This document shows, in pieces, positions 54,332-61,036 of a DNA stretch of 64,000 nt. Numbering within the stretch: position 1 is the first letter of the stretch; each line of letters begins with the position of its first letter. Source of the DNA: Bacillus vallismortis (lineage in GTDB: Bacteria; Bacillota; Bacilli; Bacillales; Bacillaceae); contig NZ_CP026362.1 in NCBI RefSeq assembly GCF_004116955.1, forward strand, positions 3,110,501 through 3,174,500. Reading direction: 5' to 3'. Made by a program: the position numbers and the translations under genes. The notes below the pieces were generated by a model. It saw only the letters and a program-made list of their open reading frames with translations, ran no database searches and had not been told where the DNA came from.

Positions 54332-55060
54332 TCAATCTCGGAACAGCTCATTCAATATTTTTTCTCTGTGTCTAAGAAAATATCGTGTTAATTGAACATG
54401 TTCTGTTTCCTCATAATCTGTATGATGTATCCTTCCACCATCAAAGCTTAAAATATTTGCATTGGGATAGCCCAGGAGGATCGGGGAGTGAGTCGCAATG
54501 ATCATCTGCACATTTCCACCCTTCACCAAATCATGTATTAACCTCAAAAAAGCCAACTGCCTGGCTGGAGAAAGTGCCGCTTCCGGCTCATCTAAAAGAT
54601 AAATCGCTTTTTCATTAAAACGATGACGGAACAGAGACATAAAGGATTCTCCATGTGATTGCTCGTGCAGCGGCCTCCCGCCATAAGAAAGGTATGGCTG
54701 AGGAGCATCTAATTCCATCTTATCCAGATGAAGAGAAAGATGATAAAACGATTCAGCTCTTAAAAAGAAGCCATTTGTTACTTTTGGAAGCCAAGACAAG
54801 CGTATGTAATCGCCTAAGTGAGAATCTGACTCCTGTAATTCATAGACATTATTTCGGCTTCCACCCGCTGTATTGAATTCACATTTATGTGCTATCGCTT
54901 CAAGCAAAGTAGATTTACCGGATCCATTTTCTCCTACAAAAAAAGTTACTTGGCTAGTAAATAAAATGTCATGTAATTGGCTGATAGCCGGGATAGAAAA
55001 AGGAAACCTGCCAAAGTCCGAAATCTTATCTCGAAGAAGAGTAACCTTTTTTAAAAACAT
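54332..55060 (-). CDS. AAA-type ATPase (ABC/SMC-like, COG3910-like)
   Basis: This 242-residue cytoplasmic ATPase has Walker A VGENGSGKSTLLEAIA (about residues 42-57), a signature-like SHGESFM (about 140), Walker B YLLDEPEAALSPARQLAFL (about 157-175) and switch IIATHSPILLGYP. It lacks an export-transporter context and resembles predicted stand-alone ATPases of the AAA_21/AAA_23 type. It is last in a three-gene minus-strand set with a DUF3147 membrane protein and a MarR regulator. I do not recall it from this place in 168. The function is unknown; a stress or defence role would be speculation. Confidence 0.78.
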   Translation of the reverse strand: MFLKKVTLLRDKISDFGRFPFSIPAISQLHDILFTSQVTFFVGENGSGKSTLLEAIAHKCEFNTAGGSRNNVYELQESDSHLGDYIRLSWLPKVTNGFFLRAESFYHLSLHLDKMELDAPQPYLSYGGRPLHEQSHGESFMSLFRHRFNEKAIYLLDEPEAALSPARQLAFLRLIHDLVKGGNVQMIIATHSPILLGYPNANILSFDGGRIHHTDYEETEHVQLTRYFLRHREKILNELFRD

Positions 55061-55071
55061 AGCATCTCCTT

Positions 55072-55413
55072 TCAGTTACATAATATATTGAGGAAAATCT
55101 TCTGTATGTATAAAAACATAGCCCATCCTAGTAATCCAAAGCATACCGCCAACCAGAATGGCACATGAATTTTCAGCAAAAACGCCAAAATAGCAAGCAA
55201 AAAAACTGTAGCAGGGATTCCTCTAAGCACACCTGATGCAAATTGGCTTAATTGAGCTGTTTTTTCACCCTCCATTCGCATCCAAAAAAGGCTTAATAAA
55301 CTGACCAAGGGTAAAGCGGCTATGATTCCTCCATAGGTCGGATGTCTTTTTGATATTTCAGTTACAAAACCAATAATCAACGCAGAGATGATCACTTTGC
55401 TTAGGACTGCCAT
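55072..55413 (-). CDS. DUF3147-family membrane protein
   Basis: This 113-residue protein has four hydrophobic segments and the family sequence HPTYGGIIAALPLVSLLSLFW (landmarks HPTYGG and ALPLVS). Its start overlaps the marR-type gene by 13 bp, and it ends 12 bp before the ATPase gene, so the three are co-translated. MarR next to a DUF3147 gene suggests an efflux or membrane-stress function under MarR control, which is inference. Confidence 0.78.
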   Translation of the reverse strand: MAVLSKVIISALIIGFVTEISKRHPTYGGIIAALPLVSLLSLFWMRMEGEKTAQLSQFASGVLRGIPATVFLLAILAFLLKIHVPFWLAVCFGLLGWAMFLYIQKIFLNILCN

Positions 55414-55823
55414 TGTTTAGCTTCCTTACTTAAAAGTTCAAAGGCCTGTTCAAGTAAATCCTTTTCTGATGTGCTCATTCGTTCAATGATTTGTTTTAAT
55501 TTCTCTTTATCTAGCTGTGTATGCTGTTCAAGAACAGCTCTTCCTTCTTGTGTTAAGAAAACGAAAACCTTTCGTTCATCTTGGTGACTTCGCCGTTTAG
55601 CCGCAAATCCCTTTTGAATTAAACGTTTAGTATGCTCTGACGCTGTATTGTGAGAGACAGACAAGTATTCAGCCAAAGCCCCTATTGTTGCTTCGCCTCG
55701 CTTTTCAATATGCTGCATGAGCCGTATTGCCTGGTGAGAAATATTGTCTTTATGTTTGTAATGTAATAAATAATAAATATCTGTCCACTGCTGATTTAAC
55801 TTAGTTATGAAATCCAATTCCAT
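55401..55823 (-). CDS. MarR-family transcriptional regulator
   Basis: This 140-residue MarR protein has a winged helix-turn-helix: ATIGALAEYLSVSHNTASEH (about residues 45-64), then TKRLIQKGFAAKRRSHQDER with the wing. It is first of a three-gene set and probably represses that set. I chose the ATG at 55823, since AAAGGGGTG lies 6 bases upstream; an in-frame GTG three codons earlier lies on that site. Inverted and direct ATATCGTAT repeats lie directly upstream. Confidence 0.85.
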   Translation of the reverse strand: MELDFITKLNQQWTDIYYLLHYKHKDNISHQAIRLMQHIEKRGEATIGALAEYLSVSHNTASEHTKRLIQKGFAAKRRSHQDERKVFVFLTQEGRAVLEQHTQLDKEKLKQIIERMSTSEKDLLEQAFELLSKEAKQWQS

Positions 55824-55839
55824 CGTACACACCCCTTTT

Positions 55840-55878
55840 ATATCTTATTATACGATATAAAATAACAATACGATATTT
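55840..55878. promoter_or_regulatory. Candidate operator of the MarR-type regulator
   Basis: ATATCTTATTATACGATAT (55840-55858) is an interrupted palindrome. On the minus strand ATATCGTAT occurs twice about 20 bp apart (two helical turns), between the regulator's start codon and its likely promoter. That is the normal arrangement for an autorepressing MarR protein. Confidence 0.5.
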
Positions 55879-55923
55879 TTTCTCAAGTTTCACTTATTTG
55901 TTACTAGCAGCTTATTCACATGA

Positions 55924-55955
55924 TAAAAGCACCCAATTCCCATTGGATGCTTACC
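55924..55955 (-). terminator. Terminator of yckD
   Basis: On the minus strand AGCATCCAAT pairs with ATTGGGTGCT, followed by TTTATC, just after yckD. Confidence 0.75.
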
Positions 55956-55958
55956 GTT

Positions 55959-56291
55959 TTAATGTCTTTTTTCAAATTTATGCGGATGGGGGTGAGGCTT
56001 TGGAACAAAGCCATTTTGTTTCATCATTTCAAAGTGTTTGTCCATATGGTTTTTGATGTGTTCTCCTCTTTCTTTAGGCAGAACACCATATTCCACATAC
56101 TTCGAGACTACGTCTTTGCGCTTTTTCAGTATGTCTGCTTCAAGCTGTTCAATTTCTTTCTTTTGCTGATCTGTCAATGTTACATTTGCGGGTGGCTGCT
56201 GCTGTTTTTCAGAGGCTTCAGCTGTGCCTGTCAGAGAACCGACAGCTGCGGCTAAGAACAAAATGATGATATTTATTTTCATTCGTTTCAT
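55959..56291 (-). CDS. yckD: YckD, secreted DUF2680 protein
   Basis: This 110-residue protein has a Sec signal peptide (MKRMKINIIILFLAAAVGSLTG, cleavage expected after the TAEA region, about residue 26) and a DUF2680 domain, a helical segment QKKEIEQLEADILKKRKDVV followed by KYVEYGVLPKERG. The tail is His/Pro-rich (PKPHPHPHKF). I chose the ATG at 56291, 10 bases after AAAGGAGG; upstream in-frame ATGs lie across that site. The function is unknown. Confidence 0.87.
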   Translation of the reverse strand: MKRMKINIIILFLAAAVGSLTGTAEASEKQQQPPANVTLTDQQKKEIEQLEADILKKRKDVVSKYVEYGVLPKERGEHIKNHMDKHFEMMKQNGFVPKPHPHPHKFEKRH

Positions 56292-56352
56292 CCAATTTAT
56301 TCCTCCTTTGCATTTTTCCATATGTTTTGCTGTATTTCATTTTTTATGCATG

Positions 56353-56386
56353 CAAAATAAAAAGAGCGAACCATTATTCGCTCTTT
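56353..56386 (-). terminator. Terminator of yckC
   Basis: On the minus strand AGAGCGAA pairs with TTCGCTCT and is followed by TTTTTATTTT. The stem begins inside the last yckC codons. Confidence 0.85.
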
Positions 56387-56829
56387 CTGATCTGTTCGTC
56401 AGTATAAAGTTCTGCTTCACCCGGAGACGCGTAAGTGACATACGTTCCTGCAATTACATCATGCAGTGTCCGTTTGTCTTCCCGCACGGCGATCATAATC
56501 AGGCTGGCGATTAAGCCTAGGCCGAATGTTAATGTGTAAACCAGGCCGGCAACAATAACCCGCAAAAACATCGTTAACAGGCTGACCTGTGATCCGTCTT
56601 TTTTTACGATTCTGATACCGCAGATTCTTTTTCCGATAACGTAGCCGTTCCAAAACACCGGCAGCAAAATAGAATACAGCAGAACAATCAAGCTAATGAA
56701 CATGCTGTCGTTCGGGTCGTTTCCTGTAATCAGCCAATAGATCAGCAATAGAGGAACAGAGACTATAATGTAATCCAACAATGAAGCTCCCAGTCTGATC
56801 CAGAATCCGGCTGGTTTGTAAATATTCAT
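56374..56829 (-). CDS. yckC: YckC, RDD-family membrane protein
   Basis: This 151-residue integral membrane protein of the RDD family has three to four hydrophobic segments. It begins PAGFWIRLGASLLDYIIVSV, the R...D pair that names the family (Arg12, Asp19), and has GKRICGIRIVKKDGSQ (about residues 66-81) and a DKRTLHDVIAGTYV sequence near the end. It lies 12 bp after the alcohol dehydrogenase gene and probably shares its transcript. The role is unknown. Confidence 0.88.
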   Translation of the reverse strand: MNIYKPAGFWIRLGASLLDYIIVSVPLLLIYWLITGNDPNDSMFISLIVLLYSILLPVFWNGYVIGKRICGIRIVKKDGSQVSLLTMFLRVIVAGLVYTLTFGLGLIASLIMIAVREDKRTLHDVIAGTYVTYASPGEAELYTDEQIRKSE

Positions 56830-56841
56830 TTGACTCCCCCA

Positions 56842-57978
56842 TTATGGTTTCAATATCGCTTTGATGTTTCCATCTTCTTTCTTATCGAATATATCATATG
56901 CCTTAGGGGCATCATCAAGACTTAATTTATGCGTAATAATGTCGGTTGGATCGATTTCTTTCTGCTTCACCATTTCATATAGCATTGGCATCAGGTGAAT
57001 GACGGGCGCCTGGCCCATTTTGATTGATACATTTCGGGTAAAGAAATCGCCGAGCGGAAAACCGTCCGCTTGAGAGATATATGCTCCTGTCAGCTGGACT
57101 GTGCCAAACTTTCTGACGGCTTCAGAAGCGGTGAGGATCGGACTGATCGTACCGAATTGATTCGGCTTTTCAGACGTATTTTCTTGAGAAAGCGGCGTTC
57201 CGTCCATTCCCACACAATCAATGACAACATCTGCTCCGCCGTTTGTTTCATTATAAAGAAGCTTTCCGATCTCATCGTGTTCCGAAAAATTAAACGTTTC
57301 CGCCCCGTTTGTCCGTTTTGCGTGTTCAAGCCGATGCGGGACTTGGTCAACGGAGATGACACGTTTTGCCCCTTTCATCCAAGCAAATTTTTGCGCCATC
57401 AAGCCAATTGGCCCCGATCCGAGAATCAGGACGGTATCACCTTTTTTCACACCGCTGTGCTCCACGCTCCAAAAAGCTGTCGGCATGACATCCGATAGAA
57501 GTAATACTTGTTCATCCTCAAGGTCGCTGTCTGCCGGCACCTTAAAGGAAGAAAAGTCAGCGTAAGGGACACGAAGGTATTCAGCCTGTCCACCCGGAAA
57601 ATTTCCGTTGAATTCGGAGAAACCGAATAAGCCGCCGGCATCGGTATGCGGGTTTGGATTTGATTCATCACATTGGCTCTCCATCTGATGCTTGCAGTAG
57701 AAGCATTCGCCGCAGCCGATGTTAAACGGAATAACGACACGGTCACCCTTTTTTAGCGTTTTGACTTCATTTCCGACTTCTTCAACGATTCCCATTGGTT
57801 CATGACCGATGATATAATCCGGAGCGGCCGGAATCCCGTTTTTATACAGGTGAAGATCGGAGCCGCAAATGCCTGTTGCGGTAATACGGATTATGGCATC
57901 CTTATCGTGTTGAATCCCTGGATCAGCTGCATCCTTCACTTCAACATGCTCTTTTCCTTGGTATGTCAATGCTTTCAT
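56842..57978 (-). CDS. Zinc-dependent alcohol dehydrogenase (AdhB / formaldehyde dehydrogenase-like)
   Basis: This 378-residue medium-chain dehydrogenase has the catalytic-zinc ligands in ICGSDLH (Cys at about residue 38) and GHEPMGIVEEVG (His-Glu at about 59-60), structural-zinc cysteines in CGECFYCKHQMESQC (about 91-106), and a Rossmann loop VLILGSGPIGLMAQKFAWMKG (landmark GSGPIG, about 186). It is closest in layout to AdhB and glutathione-independent formaldehyde dehydrogenases. In 168 I recall yckB directly next to yckC, so this gene may be an insertion. The NAD-dependent oxidation of an alcohol or aldehyde is inferred. It may share a transcript with yckC. Confidence 0.82.
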   Translation of the reverse strand: MKALTYQGKEHVEVKDAADPGIQHDKDAIIRITATGICGSDLHLYKNGIPAAPDYIIGHEPMGIVEEVGNEVKTLKKGDRVVIPFNIGCGECFYCKHQMESQCDESNPNPHTDAGGLFGFSEFNGNFPGGQAEYLRVPYADFSSFKVPADSDLEDEQVLLLSDVMPTAFWSVEHSGVKKGDTVLILGSGPIGLMAQKFAWMKGAKRVISVDQVPHRLEHAKRTNGAETFNFSEHDEIGKLLYNETNGGADVVIDCVGMDGTPLSQENTSEKPNQFGTISPILTASEAVRKFGTVQLTGAYISQADGFPLGDFFTRNVSIKMGQAPVIHLMPMLYEMVKQKEIDPTDIITHKLSLDDAPKAYDIFDKKEDGNIKAILKP

Positions 57979-58084
57979 CCATGGACAACTCCTTTTTTAT
58001 CACTCCTTCCCTTCATAGCAGCTTTTAAACGTGCACACGCATTTGTCTACACAATTCTAACTTTTTGAAAACGAGCTCAACATA

Positions 58085-58113
58085 TTGCAACCCCTTATGT
58101 TCAATGCTATCTT
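58085..58113 (+). promoter_or_regulatory. Promoter of yckBA
   Basis: TTGCAA (58085-58090) and TATCTT (58108-58113) with a 17-base spacer, 33 bases before the yckB start codon. Both boxes deviate from consensus by two bases or fewer. Confidence 0.5.
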
Positions 58114-58145
58114 TTTAGTTGATTAACAGATTGGGGGAAACAAAG

Positions 58146-59009
58146 GTGAAATCATTCATGCAATCAAAAGCCGTTATATTCAGTTTCACAATGGCTTTCT
58201 TTCTCATATTGGCAGCCTGTTCCGGCAAAAATGAAGCCGATTCCAAGGATACAGGCTGGGATCAGATCAAAGACAAAGGAAAAATCGTTGTCGCTACATC
58301 GGGCACGCTTTATCCCACTTCTTACCACGATACCGATTCTGGTTCCGATAAGCTGACGGGCTATGAGGTTGAAGTCGTTCGTGAAGCGGCAAAACGCCTG
58401 GGGCTAAAGGTTGAGTTCAAGGAGATGGGAATTGACGGGATGCTGACAGCGGTGAACAGCGGCCAGGTTGACGCAGCCGCAAATGACATCGATGTGACAA
58501 AGGACCGCGAGAAGAAATTCGCGTTTTCCACTCCATATAAATACTCATACGGCACAGCAATTGTCCGAAAAGACGATTTATCAGGAATTAAAACGCTTAA
58601 AGATTTAAAAGGGAAGAAAGCTGCTGGCGCAGCTACGACAGTCTACATGGATGTAGCGAGAAAATACGGCGCCAAAGAAGTCATTTATGATAATGCGACC
58701 AATGAGCAGTATTTAAAAGATGTCGCCAACGGACGCACTGATGTCATTTTAAATGACTATTACCTGCAGACACTTGCGCTCGCAGCATTCCCGGATCTCA
58801 ATATTACGATCCATCCTGACATTAAGTATATGCCGAACAAACAGGCGCTTGTCATGAAAAAAAGCAATGCGGCACTTCAGAAAAAGATGAACGAAACATT
58901 GAAAGAGATGAGCAAGGATGGCACTTTGGCTAAGCTCTCGAAACAATTTTTCAATAAAGCAGATGTATCAAAGAAACTGGAAGTCGACGTTCAGGACGTT
59001 GATTTGTAA
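58146..59009 (+). CDS. yckB: YckB, amino-acid-binding lipoprotein
   Basis: This 287-residue solute-binding protein of family 3 has a lipoprotein signal peptide (box LAAC, Cys at about residue 21) and domain sequence KIVVATSGTLYPTSYHD, then LTGYEVEVVREAAKRLGLKV (about 76-95). It is closely similar in style to TcyA in this window, so cystine or a related amino acid is a likely ligand. I chose the GTG at 58146, which follows GGGGGAA; it gives the MKSFMQSK start. It is transcribed with yckA. No ATPase gene is linked, so the pair must borrow one. Confidence 0.9.
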   Translation: MKSFMQSKAVIFSFTMAFFLILAACSGKNEADSKDTGWDQIKDKGKIVVATSGTLYPTSYHDTDSGSDKLTGYEVEVVREAAKRLGLKVEFKEMGIDGMLTAVNSGQVDAAANDIDVTKDREKKFAFSTPYKYSYGTAIVRKDDLSGIKTLKDLKGKKAAGAATTVYMDVARKYGAKEVIYDNATNEQYLKDVANGRTDVILNDYYLQTLALAAFPDLNITIHPDIKYMPNKQALVMKKSNAALQKKMNETLKEMSKDGTLAKLSKQFFNKADVSKKLEVDVQDVDL

Positions 59010-59018
59010 TCGGACGCC

Positions 59019-59699
59019 ATGATCAATAGCATTCAGTGGGAATATATTTTCAACACAAAGCTGGCGATTGACTCGTTTCCTTATGTCATACAAGGGATTG
59101 GATACACACTGCTCATCTCATTTGTGAGCATGTTTGCGGGAACGGTGCTCGGCCTATTCATATCACTTGCCAGAATGTCTACACTCGCCTTGTTAAGATG
59201 GCCGGCGAAGCTCTATATTTCCTTTATGCGGGGCGTTCCGATTTTAGTGATCTTATTTATCCTTTATTTCGGATTTCCTTATATCGGCATTGAATTTTCC
59301 GCAGTCACTGCCGCTCTAATCGGCTTTAGCCTGAACAGCGCAGCCTACATTGCGGAAATTAACCGTTCAGCGATTTCATCCGTTGAAAAAGGACAGTGGG
59401 AAGCCGCATCCTCTCTCGGCCTTTCCTATTGGCAGACAATGAGGGGCATCATTTTGCCGCAATCGGTCCGTATTGCGCTCCCTCCGCTTGCCAACGTATT
59501 GCTCGACTTAATCAAAGCGTCCTCTCTCGCTGCGATGATCACAGTGCCGGAATTGCTCCAGCATGCGAAAATCATCGGCGGCAGAGAGTTTGATTACATG
59601 ACCATGTATATTCTGACCGCTCTCATTTATTGGGCCATCTGCTCAGCAGCGGCCGCACTTCAGAATATCCTTGAGAAAAAATACGCTCATTATGTTTAA
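59019..59699 (+). CDS. yckA: YckA, amino acid ABC transporter permease
   Basis: This 226-residue polar amino acid permease has about five membrane segments and the EAA loop KGQWEAASSLGLSYWQTMRG (about residues 123-142). It lies 9 bp after yckB. Its terminator has been split by an insertion sequence, so its transcripts may run on into the transposase genes. Confidence 0.93.
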   Translation: MINSIQWEYIFNTKLAIDSFPYVIQGIGYTLLISFVSMFAGTVLGLFISLARMSTLALLRWPAKLYISFMRGVPILVILFILYFGFPYIGIEFSAVTAALIGFSLNSAAYIAEINRSAISSVEKGQWEAASSLGLSYWQTMRGIILPQSVRIALPPLANVLLDLIKASSLAAMITVPELLQHAKIIGGREFDYMTMYILTALIYWAICSAAAALQNILEKKYAHYV

Positions 59700-59711
59700 A
59701 CAAACGTTTCA

Positions 59712-59731
59712 TTAAAAAAGCCGCTCCTCAG
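59712..59731. terminator. Left half of a split bidirectional terminator (yckA/yciC)
   Basis: The plus strand has AAAAAAGCCGCTCCTCAG here, and the complementary right half TCAGGAGACGGCTTTTTT at 61018-61035. Joined with one copy of TCAG they form a stem of about 14 bp with A and T runs on both sides and a TCA loop. That is a terminator serving yckA and the convergent yciC. The insertion sequence separates the halves. Confidence 0.82.
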
Positions 59732-59759
59732 GGGACTGACCCCATAAGATGAGACAAAT

Positions 59760-59823
59760 AAAAACACCTTCAAGTTTGAATACGGATGATTGTTATCCGA
59801 AATTAGACTTGGAGGTGTTTTTT
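59760..59823 (+). promoter_or_regulatory. Hairpin covering the orfA ribosome-binding site
   Basis: AAAAACACCTTCAAGT (59760-59775) pairs with ACTTGGAGGTGTTTTT (59807-59822) with one mismatch, and an inner stem CGGAT/ATCCG closes the loop. The right arm contains the orfA Shine-Dalgarno GGAGGTG and is followed by T residues, so transcripts entering from outside would hide the site or terminate. Confidence 0.7.
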
Positions 59824-59825
59824 CT

Positions 59826-60158
59826 ATGGGGACAAGAGTGAGTTATCCGCTTGAAGTGAAACAGAAGGCTGTAGAAATGAGATTGGCAGGCGTGCCTATG
59901 AAAGAGATCATGCAGAAATTGAATATTAAGAATAAGACACAGGTTCAGACATGGGTCAGATGGTATAAGGCTGGGGATACACATCGATTTGAACAGCCTG
60001 TTGGAAAGCAATATACTTACGGAAAAGGTCCGGAGTATTCTTCCGAAATAGAGAAACTACAGGCAGAGAATCGTTACCTGAGACAACAGAATGAAGTTTT
60101 AAAAAAGTACAACGAATTGGAAAGGAAGTTGATAGCCAAACGTCAGTCGAACTTGTAG
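59826..60158 (+). CDS. IS3-family transposase OrfA (DNA-binding)
   Basis: This 110-residue protein has an N-terminal helix-turn-helix (YPLEVKQKAVEMRLAGVPMK, then IMQKLNIKNKTQVQTWVRWY, about residues 7-47) and a C-terminal leucine-zipper-like coiled coil (EIEKLQAENRYLRQQNEVLK, about 74-93). It recognises the IS ends and dimerises. The ATG at 59826 follows GGAGGTG. The slippery heptamer A AAA AAG lies at 60101-60107 within it; a -1 slip there yields the OrfAB fusion transposase. Confidence 0.92.
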   Translation: MGTRVSYPLEVKQKAVEMRLAGVPMKEIMQKLNIKNKTQVQTWVRWYKAGDTHRFEQPVGKQYTYGKGPEYSSEIEKLQAENRYLRQQNEVLKKYNELERKLIAKRQSNL

Positions 60159-60163
60159 AAGTA

Positions 60164-60976
60164 TTGCACCGATCAATGACCGTACAGGATATCTGTGTTC
60201 ATTTAGGTATCTCCCGAGCGTCTTATTATCGTTGGAAGAAGAATCTGACGAAGGATCAACCTAAACGCCATTTAGAAAGACAAATCGGCACGTTGTGCCG
60301 AGAGCACAAGTATCGATATGGATATCGAAAAATCACAGCCATATTAAAAAAGGGAATGTGTATTAACCATAAAACGGTTCAGCGTATTATGCAGAAAAAT
60401 CAATGGCAGTGCCGGGTTAAGGTGAAAAAGCGCAAGAAGAATGGGCAGCCATATGCCGTGGTCGATAATATATTAGATCGGAACTTTCAGTCTGATCATC
60501 CTCTTGAAAAACTAGTAACGGACATCACGTATTTGCCTTATGGACAGAAGCAATTATACCTTTCCAGTATATTGGATGTATACAATGGAGAAGTGATTGC
60601 TTTTACGATTGGAGATAAGCAGGATACAGACTTTGTCTTACACACACTTGATCAACTGCCAACACTGCCTGAGAACTGCGTGTTACATAGTGACCAAGGA
60701 TCTGTGTATACATCTTACGAGTATCAGAAAGCTGTTAAAACAAAAAGCATTACCATGAGCATGTCCCGCAAAGGGACGCCCGCTGATAATGCCTCCATCG
60801 AATCGTTTCATTCCTCACTAAAGTCTGAAACGTTCTATCTTAACAGCATTGATCGAACCACGACCGCCATCGTAGAACGCACTGTCATAGAATACATTCA
60901 TTATTATAACAATATTCGTATTCAAACGAAACTAAACAACCAATCACCGATAAACTATCGGCAATTGGCTGTTTAA
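60164..60976 (+). CDS. IS3-family transposase OrfB (DDE catalytic domain)
   Basis: The catalytic half lies in the -1 frame relative to orfA. That frame is open from the slippery site at 60107, so the active protein is the OrfAB fusion; 60164 is only a possible independent start (TTG). It has a HTH_21 region (MTVQDICVHLGISRASYYRW), then the rve integrase core with the DDE triad: Asp in KLVTDITYLP, Asp in CVLHSDQGSVYTS and Glu in PADNASIESFHSSLKSE. The triad spacing is normal and no stop or frameshift breaks it. Confidence 0.93.
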   Translation: MHRSMTVQDICVHLGISRASYYRWKKNLTKDQPKRHLERQIGTLCREHKYRYGYRKITAILKKGMCINHKTVQRIMQKNQWQCRVKVKKRKKNGQPYAVVDNILDRNFQSDHPLEKLVTDITYLPYGQKQLYLSSILDVYNGEVIAFTIGDKQDTDFVLHTLDQLPTLPENCVLHSDQGSVYTSYEYQKAVKTKSITMSMSRKGTPADNASIESFHSSLKSETFYLNSIDRTTTAIVERTVIEYIHYYNNIRIQTKLNNQSPINYRQLAV

Positions 60977-61017
60977 AAGGTGTTTTGATCCCTGTCTTAA
61001 AAACGGGGGTCAGTCCC

Positions 61018-61035
61018 TCAGGAGACGGCTTTTTT
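61018..61035. terminator. Right half of the split terminator
   Basis: Complement of 59714-59731, see there. For yciC, which is read on the minus strand and ends at 61037, only the A-rich 5' arm remains next to the gene, and the downstream arm and T-run lie beyond the IS. Confidence 0.8.
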
Positions 61036-61036
61036 C

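Larger units (their letters stand above)
59732..61017 (+). mobile_element. IS3-family insertion sequence (IS150-like group), complete
   Basis: A 1,286-bp element with terminal inverted repeats (GGGACTGACCCC at both ends; about 40 bp in imperfect form, 59732-59770 and 60977-61017) and a 4-bp target duplication TCAG at 59728-59731 and 61018-61021. It encodes orfA and orfB, joined by a -1 frameshift signal, with an intact DDE triad. All functional parts look intact, so it may be mobile. I cannot name the IS without a database. Confidence 0.92.

Noticed and set aside
59712-61035. The IS as a broken remnant
   Set aside because: Both ends, the target duplication, the frameshift site and the DDE residues are all present.
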